Positions 1 to 12,999 of a stretch of 64,000 bases of DNA are shown here, one piece after another. The position numbers were made by a program, and so were the translations under genes. The notes under the pieces were generated by a model. The model saw only the letters and a list, made by a program, of their open reading frames with translations. It was not told the DNA's origin and made no database searches. Positions within the stretch are counted from its first letter, which is position 1. Each line of letters begins with the position of its first letter. This DNA comes from Centroberyx gerrardi (lineage: Eukaryota; Chordata; Actinopteri; Beryciformes; Berycidae), in contig NC_136017.1 of assembly GCF_048128805.1 (NCBI RefSeq), positions 7,579,807-7,643,806 on the forward strand. Reading direction: 5' to 3'.

Positions 1-253
1 AATCAAATTTTTTTTTTTTTATTTGAGTCATTATTCCTTAAAAAGTAACTAGATCCACTGACACACTGCTTATATATTAGTAAGAAATTTCCATGCCTGA
101 AAATCACCAATAATGGAGATGAACCCTCGTCACAGAACCGAGAATTTACCTTACAGTGAGATAAAAATGAACCCAGGGGAAAACACTGCCAAAGGTTTTT
201 GAACTTATGTGTCTGTGTGTGACTCTTGAAGGTATTAAAGGACTGTGTTTTAC

Positions 254-3200
254 CTGAGAATGGACTGGCAATGCAAGTCCCCTCTTGTCAGCAACAATCA
301 GGCTGATGATGGTCTTCAGTATGGTCCCCAAGAAGGTGTTGATGCCAAACACCAAGGCACAGAGCTCCTTGGTGAGCGACGAGGCAATCTGGAAACTATG
401 GACAAATGATAAAAGATTAGTACGACTCGCAAAATTAATTGTCATGAATTGGTTGCAAGAGCTGTCTTTCACGCTTTCAGTTAATTATGTAATACAATAC
501 AGTGTTTCCCATATACTGAGAATCCAATCGGAGTATAATAGGCAACTTTGCATTTATAAATTAGCTAATATTAGCATTATTAGTTTAGGATAGATTGAGA
601 GACTTTAGCTTCATTTGAGGCTAGTATCTGAGCAAAGATATTGAGCTCGCTAACTGAAATGTCAAGAAACATAGCCAAAACATAGCACAGATACTACATA
701 TACACCCCACTAAAACCTTTTAAAACAACAGTTAAATAAGTGACGAGTCAGGTACATGATTTTTTGAACTGAGGAATAAAAAACATGGAGGAAACACTGC
801 AGTATACACCCAGATATTTAGTGTAGTTATTCCCTCAGGCTCAATTACAAGGCCACTGAACAACTTTATCCAACGTCACCAAACTGATCTGCGGTCAGTT
901 CATAATCTGAACTTTTTGTTTGTTGATACTTCACTTTATTTACAACACAGTGGACTTGGCTCTCAAACTGGAGAGCTGGATGGGAGCAAAACAACATCTG
1001 TCCCTATTTCACAATTTGAGTCTGGGAGAGGCTGAAACATTTTGTTTGTTTAATTAATTGGGGGCGCATGCAGGGCTACAAATGGCACTTGTGAGTCAAC
1101 GGTGTGTATTTTTATAGATTATTTTTAAAAGAGAAATTTCTGCTTGTTATTCGAAATTCAGAGGCTTTGCTGTCAGGCCAAAGAAAACAAACAAAGTCAC
1201 ATGAAAGAAAATAGGAAGCAGGATGCAGCCTTTTTTTTTCTTCCAGAAAACATATTTCTGTTTGTCCCACTGCACTGTTTTCTATGTAGAACACTTCACA
1301 TATCTGACACATCCAAGTGTTGAAATAAAGTATATGTGTTACTATATTTGCATAGATATACATTACTGTAACAGTCTTTTACAACAGGCTACTGTGCATA
1401 AGTGTAACTCTGAAAATGCAAAAGGAAACACCCTAACCCTCAGGATCATTAGTTTCATCTAATCCAACAGGTGTGTTTTCAAAAGTTAATTTTGTAGCTT
1501 CAGACTGCGCAGTGACGATGAATACTTGTGTTTTTGCTACACTTACATGGCAATAGGCACCAGGAACTGGTAGAAACCCCTGAAGAGAACATAGGCCACG
1601 TAGCAGACCCAGATGTTTTCTGTGGTGCCCATGAGGAGCAACAGACCCGCCTGCAGGGCCGTGATGATGCCGATGACCAGCTCGGACCAGACGTTCCACC
1701 GAATTTTCACGAAGCCCGCCATGAATGACGTCATCGCACCTACGGAAAGATACATGAGACACAGGAAAATAGTCACATGACTTCAAGTTGCTGGAGTTTT
1801 CAGTTGAGAAATTAAAAATGCCTGAAGTAGAACATTACATATCTACATGGTAGAGGATACAGTCTGTTATTTTGTCATCCAATTACTTGCATTAACTAGT
1901 TTCCTTTAAGAAGGTACCACCACTTGTGTTAATTTTGTAGTGTCACTTTTCAAATGGTAGATAATTTCATTTAGTAGAACAGAATAGAACAAAACTCTTC
2001 ATTGGGACAACTAGCTTGTTTTTTAACCTAGTTATATCCACACTCTAGTCTAATCTCTTCAAAATCTGCTTACCTCCAAATAATGAGGAAATACAACGGG
2101 ATAATTGACACTCTAGACAGTTAGTCTCTCCCATCCTTATCAATACATTACTAATAGCCTATGAATAACTGACATTCCTGATAGGAAGTATGTTCTCTCC
2201 TTATCATTTACCTACTAATAGACTTTGCTTTGAAATGTCACATTCTGATGCTTGAAAGCGACATCCAGGTTATATGCAGAGGTTGCTGTCTTTCTGCTTT
2301 ACAGCTGTTTAAAGTACAATTACTGACGTAATCTCAAAACCTGATGCCATCACTTCGGCTTTATAAGGCCGAGATATTAATAACTCAACCTCTTAACTAC
2401 AGGTGAGAGCTGTACAGTCAGTTCACTACAGTCAGGCTTCCTTCACATTTTCCATTTCAAAATTAGACACTTTTTTCCAGACTTTAATTTCTTGACTGTA
2501 TTTTGGTCATAGTAGTGGCTTTGCAATATGACTGTCAACTCATATCACTCTATAGTTTATTTTTTATAACATAAGATGTGTAGTCATGTGTATCAGGACT
2601 GAACATCTATTTCCATAATTTTCCAAACTCTGTATGTATTTCCTAAACTCTTGAATACTCTTATGTTTGATGAATTGATTAAATCATGTCATGAATGAAT
2701 CTGTCAAATAAACTTGAACACGCTCATCCCTGTTTAACACATAGGCTTTTTCATTCATATTCAACATCTAACCTTTAGACTTAAAGACCCCATGAAATGG
2801 CATCGTTACTTCCTTGATTTGATGAATTTCCTGTTGAAACAGGATGTTGGGGCGGAACATTAAAAAGTGTGAACCAATGGAATATGAGTCAGGGAGAGAA
2901 AGGCAGTTTTATTTGATCGGAGGGGTGGGATTGTTCAAAAACCTGATGGTTTTATTGGTTAGAAATGTATATTTACGCCTATTAGTGCAGCATGAGGTCA
3001 CCATGAAAGTAAAAGTAATGGGAGTTCATTTCACAGGGACTTTAATACTTGGCTTCTAAGCTCCAGAAAACTCTCTCACCCAGCAGAGTGGAAGCAGCCT
3101 CCACTCCCCCGTTGTAAACATTTTTGTTCTCAGTGGCCGGGTAGACTTTGTTCCACAGGATGTGAACGTAGAACAGCACCAGGTAGTAGCCTGTGGAGTT

Positions 3201-6200
3201 GAACACCCACCACAGGGACCAGAGCCTCAGGCTGGGCCTCCGCACCACATTCCTCACCTCCAGCAGCATCTGCACAAACACCGACTCCCTCCAGGAAGAC
3301 GCAGAGTGCGGAGATGCCGGCGAGGACGCCTGGCCGTCATCCAGGTTCATTTTGGCCAGTTCCGCCTTTGTTGCGTCCGCCGCAGCCAGCTCTTTCTGCT
3401 GCTTGTCATACTGCGCCCGGTTGAAAAACATGGAGCGCTTGGGCCAGGGCAGGCACATCGAGAGGAGCAGGCCGAAGCTGACGAAGCCCAAAGACAAGAT
3501 GCTGAGGGTGGAGTAGTTCACGTTGCCGAAGGACATGCACAGCTGGCCCACCACCGAGCTGGTGAACACTCCCATGAGCACCGAGGAGCGCGAGTAGCTG
3601 GCCACGCGCTGGTACATGCCCGGGCTGACCAGGGAGAAGATGTAGGAGGAGTAGGCCACGCGGGAGGCCATGGTGATGCCGTAGAAGAACTCCATGAACT
3701 GCATCTCCAGGAGGCTGGTGCCCAGCAGCAGGATGAGCCAGATGGCCACCTGGCTGATGCCCTGGATGATCAGCACCGGCTTGTAGCGCAGATAATCCGT
3801 CAACAAGAAGGCGGGCACCAGCACGGCCATGTAGGAGTACGTCAGCACTGGAGTGATCTCATTGGTCACCTAGAAAGGACAGGGAAATTAATTTAAAAAA
3901 GGCCACGTCCGCATGAAAAACCAACAAGGTGGATAATAAATGTTGGTACTTTGTGTCGGAATAGTATCGGTAATACATTGAATGTAAAAAATATTAGAGA
4001 CATCTTCCTGATATCAAGTTGCAGCCTCCGTTTCACAATCCACATCTCAGTTGTCTCAGTGCTTAAAAATCTTCCTCCAACTCATCTGCTTCTCTTTAGC
4101 TACATCTGCTCCTTTGTGATTGGTATAGATTTAACATGGGACATCAAAAAGGGGTAATGGCTTTTACCTGGATTCACCTCATCAGTGTTCTTCATGAAAA
4201 GAGTAAGTGTCCCAAATATTTAGTACACGCAGTGTAGTTTTCCATTTCAGTTGATGGATACATGAGTGGTTGCATTTGTTATGTACTTGCCAATGCATGC
4301 AGAGAGAGAAATCACATTCATCTGTGGAATACAACTCAATTTAAGAGCTGTATTCTTATTGGGTTAATATAAATCCTGCATTCTCTTGGCAGAATGCACT
4401 TACAAGGATTTCTATAAGTCTATGGGCCTTTCTGTGCCAACAGTTGATGCCTTAATAATTAGCTGAGACATCACCTTCAATTCACTTACACTGTCTCCAA
4501 TAGCGTATTCAACCTGTTGATGACCATCTATTCCTGGAGGCATTCGTTCTTGTTGAACACTTGGAACAATTTTCAAGAGCGTGACCCAGTATTATCAAGC
4601 ATTACCTCACAAGGCCAAAACAAGGAAGTAAAGTAGCTTTAAAGTACCAAAGTGCTGTGTTTGCACTGGAATTCCAAATTACATAATGAATGTTTCGGGG
4701 AGGAACTTTGAACATTGACCACACTTAGGACCAGGATCAATGTTGTCATGCAACCACTCCACTGCTGCTGAACAGCATGAAACAGATCTACACACAACGC
4801 TGGCCTAAACTGCAAACATGACCCACAGAACATGATTCAGGGGCATGATCATCAAATCTGAAGTCTGATCTGGCCACATCCTAAATAAATAAGCCTTAAC
4901 CTAATTTTGCACCCTTAGGCGCACTTACAGCTACTGTGTTCATGAATGTAAAAGCCCCACCAGTTAAGGAACAATGAGGTATTTATTTTCCCACACTGAA
5001 ACACACAAATTAAGCCAGATGAACACATAAATTGAAATGTTTTCATTCACAAAAAAATTGTCGTGGTAGATGTCAGATGATGGGCAATAATCCAGGCAGC
5101 ATTTTGCCTGGGAGGAGGCACGTGAGAAGGCAGATAAGCCTACATGATGAAATACAAGAATTTATGGAATATGGCGAAATGTCACCTCCTTGGATAAGGC
5201 AGGGCAGTTGGGTGATGTGCTTTCAATACAACAAGAAGTCTGTTTGAAAGAAGTGGCTGAGCTTCTCAAATCCCACTCAGGTCCAGCAAGCAGTATTTTT
5301 CCACAACACTGTCCTAATCAGTGTGAGAAAATACCACCAGTCAAATGCTGGTAATTTTTGGCTGTGCCTGGTAAGAGCTTCTCCTCTCCCACACACTTTG
5401 GCGGGTAACAAACTCTCAGCTTGATGCCATATTCTGTTTGGGGGAAAAATGAATTGGCTGGTAAAATAGTAATTTGGGGATTTATTAGTCACAATGGCCT
5501 GACAGACAGGTTTGTTTCTTGCCCTGGTCCCATTCCACAAATCACAGTCTACTCATAACTTGCTAGTTGCTTCACCATGACAAATCTATTAAGACCTCAC
5601 TGACCCACTTTGCAGGAATGTGAACTTTGACCACACTTCTTAGGATCAGCAGACGTCCCACGGGCATTCATTAATGCCAATGGATAATGAGTGCTAAACT
5701 GCATGGAGGAAAAACTCATAGAAAACAATCTTTTGGGACTTAAAATTGCATTAAGTTTTGGATTTAATTCCGGACAGCCTCCTGTATATGAGGCTAGACT
5801 CAAACTCTGCAAAACTCTCCTGAAAATAAAAATCAATACAATGGTTGATACTGGAATGCCATCCAACTTTAAATATTTGCTGCTTGCCAATATTTGATTT
5901 CACTGTATCAAGACATTTTATATGTGGTTGCATATTTTTCCAATTCATGCTCTGTTTTGACATGAAATTGTAGCTTTCTGCCAATACAAATAAGCCAAAT
6001 AAACCACTGCAAATAAGCCGAATGCCTGTGCACACACACACACACACACATATATTTCAATCTGGGGCCTTCACTAACCTGTTTCGTGGTGAAGTTCTTC
6101 TCAGGACTGAGTAGGTACGGTGTTATGAAGGGCTCCCCAGGCTTTATCGACGCCATAAACCCATAGAAGCACAAGAATATGACGGACCACTTCCAGGTCT

Positions 6201-6378
6201 GGGGATCCTTGGCGTCTGGGAGACCATCGGCGGGAGCGAGGGCCTCTGCGGCGGAGGCAGCCAGCTCCGCGTCTCGGTCTTCATGTCCTCCCGGGTCTTC
6301 AGGTGTAGGCTCCTTCTGGTCCATCTCTCTTCCTGCCTCCGGTCTGTCCCCAGTTCCCGCAGCGTCATCTGCCACCAT
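254..6378 (-). CDS. slc19a1: slc19a1, reduced folate carrier (four coding exons, C-terminus off the left edge)
   Basis: Plasma-membrane antiporter (major facilitator fold) that brings reduced folates into cells. Coding exons in transcript order are 6079-6378, 3080-3869, 1547-1739 and 254-395, all with GT-AG borders and compatible phases (300, 790, 193 and 142 bp; 475 codons). The start ATG is at 6376-6378. The N-terminus is acidic and hydrophilic; the first membrane segment follows, around FLCFYGFMASIKPGEPF. Exon 2 continues with VTNEITPVLTYSYMAVL, nearly identical to human SLC19A1 and clearly different from the thiamine carriers SLC19A2/3. SRVAYSSYIF covers the position of human Arg133, and LFRGFYQFLVP that of Arg373; both arginines are kept. 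The central loop carries FFNRAQ plus a Lys/Ala-rich stretch. The last visible exon ends at LALPVHSQ in phase 0, so the final membrane segment and C-tail lie beyond base 1. A non-coding first exon is probable near 8283-8400. Confidence 0.95.
396..1546. other. slc19a1 intron between the last two visible exons
   Basis: AT-rich intron. I see no coding exon or recognisable transposon in it. Confidence 0.6.
2781..3045. mobile_element. TTAA-flanked miniature inverted-repeat element
   Basis: The left end TTAAAGACCCCATGAAATG and the right end CATTTCACAGGGACTTTAA are imperfect inverted repeats of 19 bp, each starting with TTAA. The 265-bp interior has no coding capacity. A diverged same-orientation relative lies near 32700-32935. 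TTAA ends fit piggyBac- or Kolobok-type non-autonomous elements. It ends 34 bases before slc19a1 exon sequence (3080). Confidence 0.75.
3870..6078. other. slc19a1 intron between the first two coding exons
   Basis: 2.2-kb intron holding the dispersed repeat at 4059-4240, a (CA)n run at 6031-6050 directly before the donor side of the first coding exon, and otherwise unremarkable AT-rich sequence. No further exon is seen. Confidence 0.6.
4059..4240 (-). repeat. Dispersed repeat, copy A
   Basis: The reverse complement of this stretch matches 57598-57775 over about 170 bases, including the shared segment GATGAGGTGAATCCAGGTAA. Two inverted copies 53 kb apart in unrelated introns or spacers indicate an interspersed repeat. 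No coding sequence; family not identified. Confidence 0.7.
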
Positions 6379-8282
6379 TGTGTTGTCTGGTTGGTTTGTG
6401 TACTTCTTTGCGGTGTCAAATTACCATGTGAAGACTTGTTTTGCAGTGAAAGACTGGCGACTTGCAAATGGAATAAGTGTAGTCACCCAACCGTTTGGGT
6501 TCAGTAAATCAACGGGCTGTTTCAGAGCTTTGGTTTGCTCTCCACCATATCCTTGTGCCCGATGCCAAGCCTCTCATGTCAGAGAATATCGAGAGGGTGA
6601 GAACAAACCATTTAACAAAGCAGTGAAAAGGAAGTTAAACTGCTACATGCTGCCATTTGCATGTACGAGAGAATGTTGACCTTTGCTCCATTCCACACTG
6701 TGACAATGATTGAAAGCAAGCTATCCAACAGCTGGGTCTCATGTCATTGTGAACCTGTAAAAGATAACAATGTTGTCAATTAGTCAGACTATTCTGACAC
6801 CAAGCAGAGTCATATGGTGGGTGACGTTGCAACACTCCACTGTTAAGTAAAAAGGTGGCAGAACATTGCAGAGCCAAAACCCATAACATTACATGCTGTT
6901 GTAGCTCAAACAAGTTAGATTATATCAGCTGGCAAAGCTTGGTGTGTTTTGCTGGACATGATATAGCCTAGTGGTGCATCAGGGGTTCCCGCACTTTTGA
7001 GTCAAAGACCTCCAAATAGAGGTGCTTTACTTCTTTTTGGTCCAGGGACCCTCATCTGATAAAATTGTCTGTCTCTACTGTGGGTGGGTCGATAACAGTG
7101 GAGAGAGTAACAACTCTAACCAGAAGTCATTATTATATATTCTCTCCTGGTGCCAAGTTCTGGTGAATGAAGTAAGTGAAATTAAACTGTTATGTTGGGG
7201 GAGCCTCTGGAGCCCCCACCCCCAAGGATCTCTGGGATCCAGTTTGGGAAACAGTGCATTAAAAACACAATCTGACCGTTGTGAAATAACACTAAGGCTA
7301 GCTAAGTATGACCCCGATACGCGCCAGAGAGAAAAGTACGCCACACTCCATTAAAAAAATCTGGTATTTTTGTGTGGTCTTACTTATAGTCAATGGGACA
7401 CGCCTCGTAGGATCTAACTGACTGACTTCACTGAATCATTAGCGTCCACTGGTCAATTCGGCATATATATAATATCTCAAGAGCTTCTTATTTCAGTAAA
7501 ATCCCAATTGTTTCGCCTGTGATTGCCACAGCCTTCTCCCCGCAAATCACACTGTTGTGGAAGGTAGCCAGCAATGTGAACCAATTATAAAGTTGAAATT
7601 TGACTGAAATAATGTGCTATTTAGTGGATCACGTGTAATGCCGAATTTACCAGTAGACTAACGATTCACAAAAGGTCCTAAATCATGTTCCATGACATGT
7701 ACAGGTGTGCTGATGAGCAAAGCATCATTACATTGCCAGATTTTTGAATGCAGTTTGGTGTGAAGTTCTCTCATGACAAAGGAGCTTAACATCTCAGGGT
7801 TAGCCAAGTAGAAACCACAAACAAGTTACACGAGCCATCTGGTAACACGAGGGTCATGTATGTTATCTAGTTAGCTGCTGACACACGTTAGCGCCTCAAA
7901 ACAAAAGGCCGAGGTGCTAATGTTACGTTACTTGCTGATGTAACGTAATAACGTTAAATGTATTAATGAGGGCGAATCTGTAATGTGTACACTGTTAACT
8001 GTTACACCAATACGCTAAACTGGCTTGGGTTGTGTTGTTCAGGCGGGACAACGATCTAGCCATGCATGCAATCACTTTCAGTTAACAATTTCTGATCCAG
8101 CTACAAACTTGCATAGCTAACACCAAGCTAGCTAGCTAGTTACATGAGGTTCATGCACCCTTGTGACCGTTGGCACCAACGCAGGCTAACATGAGCTTTA
8201 TATCAAGTATAGACCGCTTTAGTACGCCTTGTTGACATTCCTGTAAGAACATACTATTTGCATGGTTAACGTTACAACATAC
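6379..8282. other. slc19a1 first intron and 5' leader
   Basis: Contains the leader bases just upstream of the start codon, a hAT-like miniature element (6980-7256) and AT-rich sequence. No conserved exon is visible. Confidence 0.5.
6980..7256. mobile_element. hAT-like miniature element
   Basis: The left end reads CAGGGGTTCCCGCACTTTTG and the right end GGGATCCAGTTTGGGAAACA. These are imperfect inverted repeats of the fish hAT-type pattern CAGGGGTTCCCAAAC. GTGCAT occurs at both borders (6974-6979 and 7254-7259) and may be part of the target duplication. Non-coding inside. Confidence 0.55.
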
Positions 8283-8400
8283 CTCACATGAGTACCCAGC
8301 AGAAACACATCTCGTGTATTCCATCGGTTGCAGCGTGTAGTCGGTCAGCAGCAGACAGTCGGACTGCTTTTCGTTCGCATTGACTTCTGGGATGTGTAGT
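8283..8400 (-). promoter_or_regulatory. slc19a1: Probable slc19a1 non-coding first exon and promoter
   Basis: On the minus strand a consensus donor (CATGTGAG then GTATGTTG) falls at 8282/8283, about 1.9 kb upstream of the first coding exon. That exon must have a 5' partner, because the start codon is preceded by a usable acceptor region. The start of this exon is not visible; 8400 is only an estimate. The surrounding bases are richer in GC and CG dinucleotides than the flanks, as expected for a promoter. Inferred from splice signals only. Confidence 0.4.
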
Positions 8401-10944
8401 TTTTGGGGTCAGCTAGACTTCTGCGACAAAGCTGGAAAAACATTATTTAAGAGCGGATCACCAGGACCAACTTTTTCTAAATTTTTAATCTGGGTCAAAA
8501 TTATACAGAGTTTCTGATCCCCTTTCTGATCCAATGCAGAATCAGACTGATCTGGCTGATTCTGATTCATTCTGATCCAGATCCCACAAAATCAAGATTA
8601 CAGAATCCAGATTTGCAGTCCTGAAATACACCTCTAGCTCGCTATCTGCTGGACAAATAATGTTACAACATGTTATGCCAAAAAGATCTGAGTGAGCTCG
8701 ATGAAAACGTGTAAAAGACCTACAGTATGTTACTTTTATTCACTTATGCACAAGTATACAATGTATAACAACTTATGGGCAAAATTCAAAGTATCATTGC
8801 ATGTCAAAATAATTCAAAACAAAACCTCCCATTCTCTGCAAACTATTTTCATTCATTAATTCAAGGACCCTATATAAAATGAAGGTTCACAAGAATATTT
8901 CTCATTGACTGTCCAGCCGGTCCATCCTGCTGCAATGGGGGCAGTTGTTTTAAAGGTTTTGTTCATTTAATAAAATGTAAATATTAACACCATATTTAAT
9001 CTATATTCAAGCTGTAAAGGCTGTATTTTCCTCACATCCTAACAAGTTACATTAAGTCATGACACTGTCTTGACCCTTATAGGCACCCCACTTATTAAAA
9101 GTTAATTTGTGAATTTCATTGATTCAGTCATCCAGTTCCAACAATATTTAACTTTTGAGTGAATATCTTCAGATTGGATGTTTGTCACAAATGTTCATTA
9201 TTTATCAACTCATTTCCATTGAGGTTCTTGGTCTTAAATGATGAGTTACTGGGTAATTATTTTATGTGATTTTGACCAGGGAATACTTACCTGGCAAAGA
9301 CCTACAGGAATAATCACACAGTCAGTGCTGGGAAAATTGCAAATCCTTTTATTTTTAATTGATTAACTCATTAGAACTTGAAATTTGAATATCATTTGAA
9401 GCATTTAGCAATCTCTAGGCTTTTATTGTGAAAAGAATTCACTGAGCTTTGCCACACATAGAAATTAACAAAGAAAGTATACAGTAATTGAAGTCCTGTG
9501 AAGCTCAACTAGAAGAATGAAGCACTGACACTGTTGAAGATTCACTTCCCATGGAGACACCTGTTCTCAAAGTGCATGTACTCTAAGATGCTTTGGATAA
9601 AAACATCCAGCATGTGACATACGATATAAGAATTGTATCTCTTATGTCAGCTGGCATCAGGTCCAACATTATGCATCACCATGTAAGTTTGGCTATATCT
9701 AACAAAGCCTAATCCACAGTTTTACATTAATTCTGAGAGGGAAACGGAGGCTGACATCACCAGAAGGTAAAAATCCAGTAGATGGCAGCAATGTTCCTTC
9801 CAAATCAAAGGCCCATAATGGAGACCAGGGTGTTGATCAATTCACAGGTTTTGCGATTAGATATTCTAAAACATCCTCTACTAATCAAGGATTTTTTGGC
9901 GGGGCTCATATAAAAAATAATGGTGTGGAAGCTGACCAACCAACTGGCCAGGAGGCTTATCCCTAAAAGACGTGATATTCAAGCTGATTGTCCCAAACCT
10001 CTTTTTTCATGGTAAGCTGGCAAACTTTGTCACACTGGCTGCGTCTTGAAATACCCCAAAACAACTAGAGAGATTTTCCTGTATAGCGGAAATGTATTTA
10101 ATTCTATGATGCTTTAATAACTGCTATCTTGTGTTTGTCTTACATCATTCTGTTCTATAATTGATTGTTGATCAGTTGTATCTAGTTAGGCTTATTCTCT
10201 GTAAAGTCCTTTGAAACAGGCTTGTGATAAAGGGCTGAATAAATAAATGGACTTGAACTGGAACCTGAACAAATGCTGACAAACAGAAGACCTGCACAGA
10301 CAATAAAGTGGATATCAAAATTAATTAGGGATAAGGGCTGGTAGGCACGTTGGGTGAAATGTCATCGACTTAAAAGCTACTTATCTCCTCAGTGTTAGCA
10401 CATTCATGGTGTTGCGTATTTTCCACTTTTGCCATGCACCCACACACATCACTTCCCCATTAGTCAAGTCAACTTTATTTATAGAGTTTATTTATATTAT
10501 TTATTTACACAAAACAAATTTGTTCCAAACTGCTTTGCAGAAATAGCGACAAACAGGGCAATATATACACACAGACACAGACACAGTTCAGGTTAACAAC
10601 ACTGACAAACATAATGTAATTTTAGTTTAATTTTCACGTGTGTCCCTTCTTGGGCTTTTTGTCCTATAGTCCTCATGCGTCAATTTCTGGTCCATATTTG
10701 TTCAGTTAGCATTCATCACCTATAGGCCAAGATGCAATTTTTATTCAGAAATATTACTTCTTTAGTCTGGTTCTGTACTGGGACCTCTGAGAATTTTGCC
10801 ATGGTTGATAAGGGGGAATCACATGAAATTGTTCCACTTCTTCAGTTGAAAACCAGATTCAACTGGATTTCATAGGTTGAAAACTAACAAACATTGAAAC
10901 CTTCAGAAAAGTCTTTGGGTTGAACGCAGGCGTCCACCACGCTT
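8401..10944. other. Spacer between slc19a1 and the chemokine receptor
   Basis: AT-rich intergenic sequence. Bases 10120-10260 resemble the 3' end of an L2-like retroelement (GTAAAGTCCTTTGAAACAGG, then a hairpin-like AAAGGGCTGAATAAATAAAT). Bases 10465-10600 (GTCAACTTTATTTATAGAG) resemble another retroelement tail. No gene is seen. Confidence 0.5.
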
Positions 10945-12021
10945 TCAGAAGAGAGCCCCGTTGCCCTCGGAGGTCTGAGACGTAGACCTAGACCTAGAGC
11001 TGGATCTGGACACCGACTTCCTCTCCTGTCTGAAATTCTTCTCAACGAGCAGCCTCAGGTTCTTCCTGAACTTGGCTCCAACAAAGGCGTAGAGAACGGG
11101 GTTGATGCAGCTGTGGAGCAGCGCCAGGCTGTGGGTTACTTGCAGGGCCATGTCGACTCTATTCCTCATGGCGCAGGTGAAAGGCACCACATCGGACCTC
11201 ATCAGTGTGTCTACGATCACTGTCAGATGGTACGGCGTCCAGCAGAGCAGGAACGCAATCACTACGGCCACGATGACCCGCATGGCCCGGTGCTTCTGGA
11301 AGCCACGAGTGCGCAGCAGCCTCGTGATAGTGATGCCGTAGCATGTTAGCATGACGACCAGCGGGAGCAAGAAGCCCAGAATGTGTCGCAGCCCTCGAGT
11401 CATACGTCTCCATAAGGTGGCGCTGCCGAAGTCGTAGCGTTCAGAGCAAACCATCCTCTTTGAGTCATTTTCCGGTTTGAAAGCGTCGTTAAAAAGTGCT
11501 GGTAGCGCCAGGGCGCAACCGACGATCCATACTGACGCGCAGACAATCCAGCTGCAAAGCTGTTGGCGATCTTTGCGAGTCTCAGCGGCGCGAACAATTG
11601 CGAGATAGCGATCGATGCTAATGCATGCCAAGAAGAGGATGCTGGTGTAGAAATTTGCTTCGATGGTGATGCTAATGACCTTGCACAGAAAGTCTCCAAA
11701 GATCCAGCCTCGGATCGCATCCACTGCCCAAAATGGGAGGGCGAGGGCCAGCAGACCGTCCGCTAGTGTCAGGTGGAACAAATACACATCTGATGGACTC
11801 ATGGCTTGCCAATTGGCGGCAATTACCCAGCCCACCAACAAATTTCCTGGTATTGCCAAAAAAAAGATGGTAATGTGTATGAGACACATGGCCACAGCTG
11901 TTGTAGGAACCAGCAGCTTGGGCTCGCATGGTAAAGTCCTTGGGTCGACGATGTAGGTGGTCAGATTGTTGGTGTTGTTCTCTTGGTCATAGAAATCTCC
12001 AAGCTCAAAGGTGATGGACAT
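10945..12021 (-). CDS. cxcr1/cxcr2-like: CXCR1/CXCR2-type chemokine receptor
   Basis: Seven-helix Gi-coupled receptor for CXC chemokines, expected on neutrophil-type leukocytes; 358 residues in one coding exon. The start is the ATG at 12019-12021. The frame is open for nine more codons, but these begin with GTG and read through a pyrimidine-rich tract ending ATAG two bases before the ATG, which looks like a 3' splice acceptor. The N-terminus is acidic with glycosylation sequons (NNT, NLT) and PCEP, as in CXCR1/2. Further family marks are GWIFGDFLCKV (TM3 cysteine), DRYLAIV, QKHRAMRVI, CWTPYHLTVIVDTLMR and NPVLYAF. The cytoplasmic tail is Ser/Arg-rich with likely phosphorylation sites. It resembles CXCR1/CXCR2 more than CXCR3-5; the two paralogues cannot be separated here. 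Position beside arpc2 matches the tetrapod CXCR1/2 locus. Confidence 0.9.
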   Translation of the reverse strand: MSITFELGDFYDQENNTNNLTTYIVDPRTLPCEPKLLVPTTAVAMCLIHITIFFLAIPGNLLVGWVIAANWQAMSPSDVYLFHLTLADGLLALALPFWAVDAIRGWIFGDFLCKVISITIEANFYTSILFLACISIDRYLAIVRAAETRKDRQQLCSWIVCASVWIVGCALALPALFNDAFKPENDSKRMVCSERYDFGSATLWRRMTRGLRHILGFLLPLVVMLTCYGITITRLLRTRGFQKHRAMRVIVAVVIAFLLCWTPYHLTVIVDTLMRSDVVPFTCAMRNRVDMALQVTHSLALLHSCINPVLYAFVGAKFRKNLRLLVEKNFRQERKSVSRSSSRSRSTSQTSEGNGALF

Positions 12022-12618
12022 GGCTATGGATGGAAGAGAGATGGACACTATATTATCGTAAGCATCAAAACCCGAAAAACATTCATTCAGCTTCTGCTGT
12101 GTACAAGATTTAGATTTAAAGCTGCACTAAGCAAGATTTTACCACCATTACCATTACTTGAAACCCCATAGACATGAAACCAGTTTAAGTACTGACCTTC
12201 CATGTTGTGGCTTAGACGGATGACAAGTACTTGACATGAAGAGCTGTTGCCCAAATGAGTCAGTATTTAAGAGCATCCCTTTAAGAGTGATGTGTTCGTC
12301 AGGGAGAGTTGCCACAATTTCCTGTTTCCTTCCCCAAAATGTCACTGCACCTGTATGCGTCAACATGCAGTGCAAGCAGCAATCTCATGGTCTTCAATTA
12401 TGAAGCCTCAAAGCTCGATTTCACAACATAAAAAGGAAGCTGACATTTTATCACTTGTTCATTTGATTTATACAATCACAGTAGATAACCCATTTATTAT
12501 TAGGAGATATAGGGACAGGCAAATTTCAAGTAGGGATTTTCTTTATATATATAAGGCCTATTAATACACTTGAGAATGAATGCATTGCCACAAATAGATG
12601 CAACTCAATTTCTATTTA

Positions 12619-12996
12619 CACTACCAGTCAAAAGTTTGGACACACCTGATTGAATGTTCTATGTTTTTCATTCTCTTAAAGCCATTTTGATCTAAAGGCT
12701 TATGCTTAAATGCTTGAAATTTGTTTCTTAGACAAATATAAACAGTGAAGTTGATGCCTATGTTTGAATGTCTTTCCAAAACCTTTGCCAAGGCAAAGGG
12801 CGGCTACTTTAAAGAATCTAAAATATGAGATCATTTTGGTTTGTTTAACACTTTTTTGGTCACTGCATAATTCCATTTGTGTTATTTCATAGTTCTGATG
12901 TCTTTACTATTATTCTAAAATGTGGAAAATAGTAAAAAAAAAAAAAAAAAAAAAAGAAAGAAAAATGCGGTGTGTCCAAACTTTTGACTGGTAGAT
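12619..12996. mobile_element. Tc1/mariner-like MITE
   Basis: Perfect 26-bp inverted repeats lie at 12621-12646 and 12969-12994, containing CCAGTCAAAAGTTTGGACAC, a terminal motif common in fish Tc1-type elements. The roughly 320-bp interior is AT-rich with a 22-A run and has no transposase frame, so it is non-autonomous. Confidence 0.85.
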
Positions 12997-12999
12997 TTT

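Noticed and set aside
146-253. Extension of the last visible slc19a1 exon to 146
   Set aside because: The consensus donor GTAAAAC after codon Gln (HSQ) at 254 and loss of homology beyond it mark the exon end.
3162-3896. 244-codon plus-strand frame rich in His/Arg/Gln
   Set aside because: It is the antisense shadow of the GC-rich slc19a1 exon 3080-3869; no splice or homology support.
12022-12048. N-terminal extension of the chemokine receptor by nine codons
   Set aside because: The extension starts at GTG, not ATG, and reads through a pyrimidine-rich acceptor-like tract ending ATAG. The ATG at 12019-12021 is the better start.
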